NCBI GenBank assembly: GCA_025354985.1
Contig: JANXLU010000055.1
Coordinates: forward strand, 1 to 64,000
From: Chloroflexota bacterium
GTDB taxonomy: Bacteria > Chloroflexota > Anaerolineae > J036 > Brachytrichaceae
Reading direction: 5' to 3'
Length of the DNA: 64,000 bases
This document shows positions 57,601 to 64,000 of this stretch, piece after piece. The notes beneath the pieces are model-generated. The model was not told the DNA's origin, made no database searches, and saw nothing but the letters and a program-made list of their open reading frames with translations. The position numbers and the translations under genes are program-made. The first letter of the stretch is position 1. Every line of letters begins with the position of its first letter.

Positions 57601-60249
57601 ATGTCTACACCAGAGAACGATCGGATCGCCAGCCTGCTGCATGCCGCAGACGTCGTTAATGAAGCAAACTTGATCGCCGAACAAACGCCGCTCGGCGCTG
57701 GGACCGAGCCTGTCGAAGAACCCGCGCTGGATCAGCTGACCCCGCTCACCGTCAGCATCCTCCCGTTGCGTGGCATGCTGCTATATCCCATGAGCGCGGT
57801 GCCGTTGCGCAGCGCACTGCCCAGAAGCATCAAATTGATCGATGACGCCGTGCTGGCCAAGGCCCCGGTGGGCATCATCGCCGCGCGCTCGGCCGAGAAG
57901 GAAGAGCCCGGCAAAGACGACATTTTTGACATTGGCACCATGGCCAGCATCGTGCGCGTATTTAAGGCGCCGGATGGCATGACCCAGATGATTGTGCAGG
58001 GTGGTGAACGCTTCAAGGTTTTGGAGTATTTGCAGACTGAACCATATTTGATTGCGCGGGTGGAGATTTTGCCCGAAATCTGGGAGGCCACCAGCGAGAT
58101 CGAAGCGCTAAAGCGCAATATCGCCAGCGTGTTTGGCAAGGTGGCCGAGCTCAAGCCGGCCATCCCGGATGAGTTTGCAAACATGATCCAGCAGATTGAG
58201 GATCCTCGTCAGCTTGCCTATGCCGTGGCCACCTACATGCCGATGGAGATGCGCGATGCGCAGAAGCTGCTCGAGATGAACGGGTTGCAGGACAAGATGG
58301 TATTCCTGTTGCAGCTGTTGAACAAGGAGCTGGAAGTGCTGGAACTCGGTAAGCGGTTTCAGACTGAAGCGACCAAAGAAATGGAGAAGATGCAGCGCGA
58401 GTTTTTCTTGCGCGAGCAGATCAAGGCCATTCAAAAGGAGCTGGGGGATGCCGAGGACCTTGGTGCGGAAATCGCCGGGCTGCGCGAAAAAATAGCCGCC
58501 TGCAACATGAACGATGAGGCACGCAAGGAGGCCGAGCGCGAGCTGGGCCGCTTGTCCAAGCTCCCGCCCCAGGCCGCCGAATATGGCGTTATCCGGACGT
58601 ATCTGGACTGGATGACCAGCCTGCCCTGGAAACAGGCCACGGCCGACAACCTGGACATTCCACATGCGCGGGGCGTATTGAACGCGGATCACTACGGGCT
58701 GGAGGATTTGAAGGAACGTATTCTGGAATTTCTGGCGGTCCGCCGGCGCAAGGCCGAACAGCGCGCCGTGGCTGAGAGTGCGGCTGCGGCGGAAGTTCAA
58801 GCAAGCGCCGCAGCCGGGGCGTCGGAATCAGAGGTCGAAAACCATACGGTCGTACAGGTGCCAATTGCGGATGAGCCGTCCATGGTGCGCCGCGAACGTG
58901 AAGGCGTGATCCTGTGCTTTGTAGGACCTCCAGGTGTGGGCAAGACCTCGCTTGGCGCCAGCATCGCGCGCGCGATGGGGCGCAAATTTATCCGCATGAG
59001 CGTGGGTGGCGTGCACGATGAAAGTGAGATTCGCGGATTTCGCCGCACGTATATCGGCAGCATGCCCGGGCGCATCGTCCAAGGCCTGCGCCGGGCCGAG
59101 AGCAACAACCCGGTGTTCATGCTGGATGAGATCGACAAGGTCGGGCACGATCAACGGGGTGACCCGTCGTCCGCGCTGCTTGAGGTGCTGGATCCGGAGC
59201 AAAACCGCGAGTTTCGCGATCACTACCTGGACGTGCCGTTTGACCTGAGCCAGACCATTTTTGTGTGCACTGCCAACACACTGGATACGATCCCGGCCGC
59301 GCTGCGCGACCGTATGGAGATTCTGGCGCTGAGTGGATACACCGAGCGCGAGAAACTGGCGATTAGCGCGGGCTACTTAGTACCGCGCCAGCTAACGGAA
59401 AACGGGCTGAAGCCGGGCGAGATCATATTTGAGGACGAGTCCATTCTGCAGCTCATGCGCGACTATACCCGCGAGGCCGGCGTGCGCAACCTTGAGCGCG
59501 AGATCGGGAGCATCTGTCGCAAGATGGTGACCCGTGCCGCAGAGGGCAAGGTGACCTTCCCCATCACGGTCAAGCCGGCGGGGTTGTTTGATTTGCTTAA
59601 GAAGCCGCGTTATTACGCCGAAGCCAACGAACGCACCAGTCAGCCGGGGGTGAGTATCGGGCTGGCCTGGACGCCGGTGGGTGGCGATACGATGTTTATC
59701 GAGGCCACCCGGATGAAGGGCAGCAAGGGCTTTCTACTCACGGGTCAGCTGGGTGACGTGATGAAGGAGAGCGCCCAAGCCGCGCTGAGCTATGTGCGCA
59801 CCCATGCCGAGAAATTGCACATAAATCCCAAAAGCTTTGCCGAGAGCGACATTCACTTGCACGTCCCGGCGGGCTCGACCCCAAAGGACGGACCATCGGC
59901 GGGTGTGACGATGGCCACCGCACTGGTCAGCCTGTTGACCAATCGCAAGGTGCGCAGCGATCTGGCTATGACCGGCGAGATCACGCTGCGTGGCAGCGTG
60001 CTGCCGGTGGGCGGAATCAAGGAGAAGGTGCTGGCTGCGCACCGTGCGGGTTTCAAGACAATCATCCTGCCGCACCGTAACGAGATCGACCTGGATGAGC
60101 TGCCGCCTGAAGTGCGCACCGACATCACCTTCGTCCTGGCGGATCGCGTCCAGCAGGTGCTGGATGCCGCGCTTGAGCCGGTGAAGGTCGCACGCAAACG
60201 CAAGCCAGCCATTAAGAAGGCCGTGGCGCGGGTGCGGGGCAGGGGTTAG
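57601..60249 (+). CDS. lon: ATP-dependent Lon protease
   Basis: 882 aa, slightly longer than E. coli Lon (784) because of an N-terminal extension and a longer linker (about 385-420) that is rich in Ala and Glu. N-terminal substrate-binding domain: LTVSILPLRGMLLYPMSAVP. AAA+ module: Walker A GPPGVGKTSLG at residues 442-452, Walker B FMLDEIDKVG. Peptidase: KDGPSAGVTMATALV with catalytic Ser766, and GGIKEKVLAAHRAGFKT with Lys809. It degrades damaged and short-lived regulatory proteins in the cytoplasm. No strong promoter or HrcA/CIRCE element is seen in the 81 nt before it. Confidence 0.97.
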   Translation: MSTPENDRIASLLHAADVVNEANLIAEQTPLGAGTEPVEEPALDQLTPLTVSILPLRGMLLYPMSAVPLRSALPRSIKLIDDAVLAKAPVGIIAARSAEKEEPGKDDIFDIGTMASIVRVFKAPDGMTQMIVQGGERFKVLEYLQTEPYLIARVEILPEIWEATSEIEALKRNIASVFGKVAELKPAIPDEFANMIQQIEDPRQLAYAVATYMPMEMRDAQKLLEMNGLQDKMVFLLQLLNKELEVLELGKRFQTEATKEMEKMQREFFLREQIKAIQKELGDAEDLGAEIAGLREKIAACNMNDEARKEAERELGRLSKLPPQAAEYGVIRTYLDWMTSLPWKQATADNLDIPHARGVLNADHYGLEDLKERILEFLAVRRRKAEQRAVAESAAAAEVQASAAAGASESEVENHTVVQVPIADEPSMVRREREGVILCFVGPPGVGKTSLGASIARAMGRKFIRMSVGGVHDESEIRGFRRTYIGSMPGRIVQGLRRAESNNPVFMLDEIDKVGHDQRGDPSSALLEVLDPEQNREFRDHYLDVPFDLSQTIFVCTANTLDTIPAALRDRMEILALSGYTEREKLAISAGYLVPRQLTENGLKPGEIIFEDESILQLMRDYTREAGVRNLEREIGSICRKMVTRAAEGKVTFPITVKPAGLFDLLKKPRYYAEANERTSQPGVSIGLAWTPVGGDTMFIEATRMKGSKGFLLTGQLGDVMKESAQAALSYVRTHAEKLHINPKSFAESDIHLHVPAGSTPKDGPSAGVTMATALVSLLTNRKVRSDLAMTGEITLRGSVLPVGGIKEKVLAAHRAGFKTIILPHRNEIDLDELPPEVRTDITFVLADRVQQVLDAALEPVKVARKRKPAIKKAVARVRGRG

Positions 60250-60501
60250 TTTGCCGTGAGGAACGACGCTACCCTGTGGATCTTCTAAGTCGCGCGCACC
60301 CCTGGTAACGCGACTGGGCAACTGCGCAGTTGATCCACCCCGACAACCGATGAACGGGTCGCGATCAGACGCGTCCGGTTGCTCCGCCACGGATGTGTCC
60401 AGCGTGGCTGAGTTGGTCTGACCTTCTGACATGCTCATGATCCTATCTCGCAGGCTCCAGACGCAAAAAGTTGTAGCGCACGATACAATCTATTAAAGGT
60501 C
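60250..60501. other. intergenic, nothing recognised
   Basis: 252 bases between lon and the virulence-factor-domain gene. A minus-strand frame begins at 60438 but runs on as antisense of lon and has no family pattern. A TATTAAAGG near 60493 precedes the next gene's ATG. Confidence 0.4.
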
Positions 60502-60810
60502 ATGACGAACTTTCAAATACAGTATTGGCACGATATACCGGTTTTGGTGCGCGCAAAAGACGGCAAAGACCGCCACAGCGCCCAGCTGCCGGCACGCTTT
60601 ATGGAGGCGGTGGACAGCGCGGCCATGGCCGCGGGCATGGTCGGCAGCGATGAATATCTGCGCGCGTTTCACTGGAGCGAGCCGGAGAACCGCGCCGGAT
60701 CACCCGAGCACGTGGCTACCGAGGTCGCCCGGGAGCTCGACGAGCTGTGGCCGGTGTTGGACTGGAAGTCCACCGCTGCGGTGGCGCGATCCGCGGCCGC
60801 CGGGCGGTGA
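60502..60810 (+). CDS. virulence-factor-domain protein (PF13769-like)
   Basis: 102 aa, soluble. The pattern FQIQYWHDIPVLVRAKDGKD, then LPARFMEAVDSAAMAAGMVG and DEYLRAFHW matches the small family named Virulence_fact, found mainly in Proteobacteria. Its biochemical role is not known. The stop codon overlaps the GTG start of the GT39 gene (GTGA), so translation is coupled. No family link to pathogenicity is implied in this organism. Confidence 0.75.
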   Translation: MTNFQIQYWHDIPVLVRAKDGKDRHSAQLPARFMEAVDSAAMAAGMVGSDEYLRAFHWSEPENRAGSPEHVATEVARELDELWPVLDWKSTAAVARSAAAGR

Positions 60811-62852
60811 GAACGGGCGCACGGTCGGATTGGTTGCCGCTCGCGCTGATTATGGCGCTGGGCGGCGGGTTGCGCCTGTGGCAGATCGGCGCTCAGCCGG
60901 GCGGCTTTTACCACGACGAGGCGTTCTATGCCCTGGATGCCGTCTCCGTGTTGCAGGGTCGGCTGGCTCTGTTCTTTGCGGCCAACAATGGTCGCGAGCC
61001 GCTTTTTATCTATCTGCTGGCGCCCATGATCGCGGTGCTGGGCCGGACCGTGCTGGCAGCGCGTGGCACGAGCGCGCTCATTGGCATCGCCACCATCCCG
61101 GCGATCTATCTGGCCGGGCGCGCGTTGTTTGGCCGCCGGGTTGGGTTGCTCAGCGCGGCCATCCTTGCAGGCACCTTTTGGCACCTCGCGCTCAGCCGCC
61201 TGGCGCTCCGCGCGATCACGCTCCCGCTGATTTTGTGCCTCGCCGTCGGGCTGACCGTGCAGGCTTTTGCCCCCGCCTCTGGTGAGCCGGCGGTCCATCC
61301 GCGCTGGCGGGCAATCCTTGCCGGGTTTGTCACCGGGCTCGTTTGGTATACCTACACCTCGGCACAGATGCAGCTGCTGTTCGTCCCGGTGATGGCGCTC
61401 ACACTTTGGCTTTCCCGACCCATGCCCGGGCGTGGCTCGGATCGCGCGGTCTGGTTCGGCTGGCTCCTGGGTCTGGCGCTGGCGCTGGCTCCGCTGGCGT
61501 TTTGGCTCACCCGTCACGCTGATTTGTATCTGGCCCGTGCCGGGCAGGTGAGCGTGCTCAGCCCGACAATCAACCAGGGTGACCTGAGCGGCACGGTGTT
61601 TGGCAATATCGGCAAAGCCCTGGGCATGTTCATAATCACGGGTGACCGCATCTGGCGCCACAACCTGTCGCTGCGCCCGGTGTTTGACAGCATCACAGGT
61701 CCGGTTTTCCTCATCGGTGCGGGGGCGTGTATCTGGTGGTTGATTGCCGCGCGCAAAATCGGTCCACCCCGCCGCGCGCCTGCGGTAATCCTGCTGGCCT
61801 GGCTGCTCATCTATTTGTTGCCCACGATCCTGGCCGAGGACACGCCGCACTTCCTGCGTGCGGTGGGGGCGCTGCCGGCGGCGTGCATCCTCGCCGGAGT
61901 GGGGCTTGAGGTTGCGCTGGCCTGGGTATCGCGCCGCGGCCTGCTCATGATGTTGGCCCCTTTTCGCCGGTGGATCGAACCACCCGCGCTGGTCGCGATT
62001 GCGTTGCTCGCGCTATCCGGATACCAGACCGCACACGATTACTTTGACACGTATGTCAGGCTGCCGATCGTGGGCTATTGGCTTGAGGATCAGAGCGTAT
62101 CGCTAGCGCAGACCATTAATGATGCGCGACCTGGCGTGGCACAACCTCCATCTCAATCTCAATTCAACATGCGCTTCCTGGATGCCGCAAGCTTTCAAAG
62201 CGAGCGCACCGCGCTGGCCTACCTGGCTGCTGACCGGCTTGGTGACTGGCATTCGTTTGATCAGAGCGCACCGCTCCCGCCCGGGCTGACGTCCGCGCAA
62301 TTCATCCTCGACCCAAACCGCGACTGGTCCGCGATCCGGCAATCGTTGCCGCTCTCACCCAGCGTGCTCGGCTTGGCCGTGCCCGCCCGCGCTCAAAATG
62401 ATCTGGATGCGCGACCGCGGGATGCTTATCTCGTCCTTTCAGTAACACCGCTAATCAGTAAAACCGCCGGCGCGCCCGTGCCCACCGCCGGATTTGCCAA
62501 TGGCATGCAGCTGGTTGGCTGGCAACTGGAGCCCTACGCGCAGCCCACCCAGGTGCACCTGTATTGGCGCCTACCAGGGCCTGTCCCGGATGACATCGCG
62601 GTCTTTGCGCACTGGCAGGCCGGCTCGGGTCTGATCGCACAGGATGACAAGACCCCGACCGACAACCTGCTCCCACCCGCGGGCTGGCGCGCCAATCAGC
62701 TGATCGAAGACACGCTGACCGTGCCCGATGACAAGACAAGCGCCACTCAAATCCAAGTCGGGCTGTATCGCCGCGGAGACAACACGCGCGTCGCCGTGTT
62801 GGATGACAGTGGCGCTGCTTTGGGTGACTCGGTTATCATCTGGAGGAGATGA
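60807..62852 (+). CDS. GT39/PMT-type membrane glycosyltransferase
   Basis: 681 aa from GTG 60807. The N-terminal half has about 10 membrane helices, beginning WLPLALIMALGGGLRLW. The catalytic acid lies in the first external loop, GFYHDEAFYALDAV, as in GT-C enzymes of the GT39 and ArnT types. From about residue 430 a large soluble periplasmic/external domain follows with YLVLSVTPLISKTAGAPVPT and a terminal beta region. The enzyme would move a sugar from a polyprenyl-phosphate donor to a protein or glycan outside the membrane. The start overlaps the previous stop, and its stop overlaps the next gene's ATG. Confidence 0.88.
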   Translation: MRTGARSDWLPLALIMALGGGLRLWQIGAQPGGFYHDEAFYALDAVSVLQGRLALFFAANNGREPLFIYLLAPMIAVLGRTVLAARGTSALIGIATIPAIYLAGRALFGRRVGLLSAAILAGTFWHLALSRLALRAITLPLILCLAVGLTVQAFAPASGEPAVHPRWRAILAGFVTGLVWYTYTSAQMQLLFVPVMALTLWLSRPMPGRGSDRAVWFGWLLGLALALAPLAFWLTRHADLYLARAGQVSVLSPTINQGDLSGTVFGNIGKALGMFIITGDRIWRHNLSLRPVFDSITGPVFLIGAGACIWWLIAARKIGPPRRAPAVILLAWLLIYLLPTILAEDTPHFLRAVGALPAACILAGVGLEVALAWVSRRGLLMMLAPFRRWIEPPALVAIALLALSGYQTAHDYFDTYVRLPIVGYWLEDQSVSLAQTINDARPGVAQPPSQSQFNMRFLDAASFQSERTALAYLAADRLGDWHSFDQSAPLPPGLTSAQFILDPNRDWSAIRQSLPLSPSVLGLAVPARAQNDLDARPRDAYLVLSVTPLISKTAGAPVPTAGFANGMQLVGWQLEPYAQPTQVHLYWRLPGPVPDDIAVFAHWQAGSGLIAQDDKTPTDNLLPPAGWRANQLIEDTLTVPDDKTSATQIQVGLYRRGDNTRVAVLDDSGAALGDSVIIWRR

Positions 62853-64000
62853 TACGCGGCAGAAATGGCAGACAGTCCGGGTGCCGTCGCGCTTGTAGCG
62901 CGGGTGCCACAATCGCCACGTTCATCCTGACGTGTGCGTTGATTCTTTTTGGCGCACGGCCCACGCTGGCGCAGACGCCCGCTCCAACCGCCACCCCCGG
63001 CTTGCCGGAGACGACCGCAGCGCTTGCACGCGAGGATTTTGACGGCGCGTTTGTAAATGATGAAGGCGTGTGCCCGCAGGGAAACTGCAATGTGCCCAAG
63101 GGGTGGGGTGCCTGGTTTGTGGCCCGCCGCGACACCGATCCGGAAGGCACCAACGTGCGCCCGCAGTTTGTGCAAACAAGCAACCCGCGCCACGTTAAAA
63201 CCGGGGTGGGTGCACAGCGCATATATGCCGAGAACGGCACCTTCACCGGTGGGCTGTATCGGGTGATCACCGGGGTGAAGCCGGGTGCCAAGCTGCGCTT
63301 TAGCGTACAGGGGTCGGCCTGGAGCACCAATGACGAGAGCCCCATTTCTTCGCGTCCCTCGCGCGATATCAAGCTGCGTATTGGGATCGATCCGCAAGGC
63401 GGTGACAACGGCCAACCCGACCCCTCCGGGGCGCAGGTGGTCTGGTCGGGTGAGAAGGACAGCAAGGATGCGTTTGCGCGCTTTGCGGTCGAGGTGGAGG
63501 CGCGCAACGCGACGGTCATCATCTACACGTTCACCACCATGCGGGATGTGGTTCGCCACAATGAGTCATTCTGGGATGATGCGCTCATTGAGACCGTGAG
63601 CACGATCGCACCCACACCTTTGCCCACCGCAAACCCCAACGCCAGCCCAACCCCGGTGCCATCGCCGACGGTGGCGCCCTCGGCCACACCCAAGGTTGGC
63701 AAGCGGTATATTGTGAAATCGGGCGACACGCTGTTGAGCATCGCGCTTGACCAGAACACCACGGTCGACACGTTGCGCAAGCTTAACCGGGTTCCGGGTG
63801 ACCTCTTGCAGGTTGATCAGGAACTCATTGTTGAGCTGGGGGTGGACTCACCCGCGCCGCCCACGGTGACCCCGTCTGTGCGAGCCACCGCCCTTGCCGG
63901 CGCGGCAAAGACCGGTCCGGGTGAGCTGTGTCTGGAGGCCTTTTTTGATCGCAACGGCAATGGCCTGCGTGACACGGTGGAGGATCTGGTGCCCAACATT
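62849..64000 (+). CDS. secreted LysM protein, cut by window end
   Basis: 384 codons are visible and the frame is open at the window edge. The ATG at 62849 overlaps the GT39 stop (ATGA) and has GGAGG just before it. Signal peptide to about residue 43 (LTCALILFGARPTLAQTPAP). Residues about 60-250 have VPKGWGAWFVARRDTDPEGT, FTGGLYRVITGVKPGAKLRF and FWDDALIETVSTIAPTPLPT, a carbohydrate-binding-like fold; then a PT-rich linker. LysM domain about 288-332: YIVKSGDTLLSIALDQNTTV. At the edge FFDRNGNGLRDTVED is an SdrD-like repeat. The protein is exported and likely binds the cell wall; it may be the acceptor of the coupled glycosyltransferase. Confidence 0.87.
   Translation, partial: MIRGRNGRQSGCRRACSAGATIATFILTCALILFGARPTLAQTPAPTATPGLPETTAALAREDFDGAFVNDEGVCPQGNCNVPKGWGAWFVARRDTDPEGTNVRPQFVQTSNPRHVKTGVGAQRIYAENGTFTGGLYRVITGVKPGAKLRFSVQGSAWSTNDESPISSRPSRDIKLRIGIDPQGGDNGQPDPSGAQVVWSGEKDSKDAFARFAVEVEARNATVIIYTFTTMRDVVRHNESFWDDALIETVSTIAPTPLPTANPNASPTPVPSPTVAPSATPKVGKRYIVKSGDTLLSIALDQNTTVDTLRKLNRVPGDLLQVDQELIVELGVDSPAPPTVTPSVRATALAGAAKTGPGELCLEAFFDRNGNGLRDTVEDLVPNI

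Noticed and set aside
59734-60438. Minus-strand frame of 234 codons over the lon 3' end
   Set aside because: Most of it is antisense to the lon peptidase domain; the free part (60250-60438) has no family pattern or SD.

Overview
The window is GC-rich and densely coding, with short intergenic gaps and genes on both strands. The gene set fits a Chloroflexota bacterium of Anaerolineae or Roseiflexus-like type: RNase Y next to RecX, a PspA operon, a mevalonate-type decarboxylase of the kind known from Roseiflexus, a probable F420-dependent LLM oxidoreductase, DUF1638, many lipobox lipoproteins with PT/AP-rich linkers, and palindromic GCGGGC...GCCCGC intergenic repeats. This assignment is inference from gene content; there is no rRNA or other marker here. 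Shine-Dalgarno sequences are weak or absent in front of many genes, so many starts are judgement calls.

Layout. 1-2,113: two large hairpins, a secreted protein, a tandem array of 43-bp palindrome-bearing repeats and a thioredoxin-like lipoprotein. 2,252-7,089: recX-rny, a PqqB-like metallo-hydrolase, ogt and an FAD oxidoreductase. 7,151-11,174: a PspA operon, an LCP protein and a coiled-coil protein. 11,201-17,143: M20 peptidase, gap, a broken AbrB-Doc toxin-antitoxin pair, gamma-glutamyltransferase and a PhoR-like kinase. 17,150-23,174: a minus-strand series (SDR, Gfo/Idh, PH-domain protein, PIG-L deacetylase, MFS, a 23-codon ORF with a strong SD, DUF1638). 23,238-34,024: ppk1, an M24-like protein coupled to an MFS carrier, an unknown gene, ATP-grasp, LLM oxidoreductase, glycosyltransferase, a PIN-toxin remnant, an EXORDIUM-like protein and a DUF3592 protein. 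34,070-42,057: GH3 glucosidase, an orphan response regulator, an S12 serine hydrolase, an amidohydrolase, and an MrfA/YprA-type helicase carrying an inserted HNH domain. 42,146-44,492: a three-gene WXG100/EspG-like locus. 44,538-52,412: envelope and secreted proteins (S41 protease, PrsW, LysM-PA14, HtrA, sialidase-like) with a patch of gene debris. 52,421-57,519: a second EspG-like gene, mvaD, a haem-binding protein, a SnoaL-like protein, YceI, glutaredoxin and DUF4230. 57,601-64,000: lon, then a translationally coupled trio (virulence-factor-domain protein, GT39 glycosyltransferase, secreted LysM protein running off the window).

The features most worth following are the WXG100 plus EspG-like genes with no ESX motor in view, the helicase-HNH fusion, the small peptide gene at 22,361-22,432, the repeat family that has also supplied the C-terminus of mvaD, and two decayed toxin genes. 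I see no rRNA, tRNA, CRISPR array, transposase or prophage.
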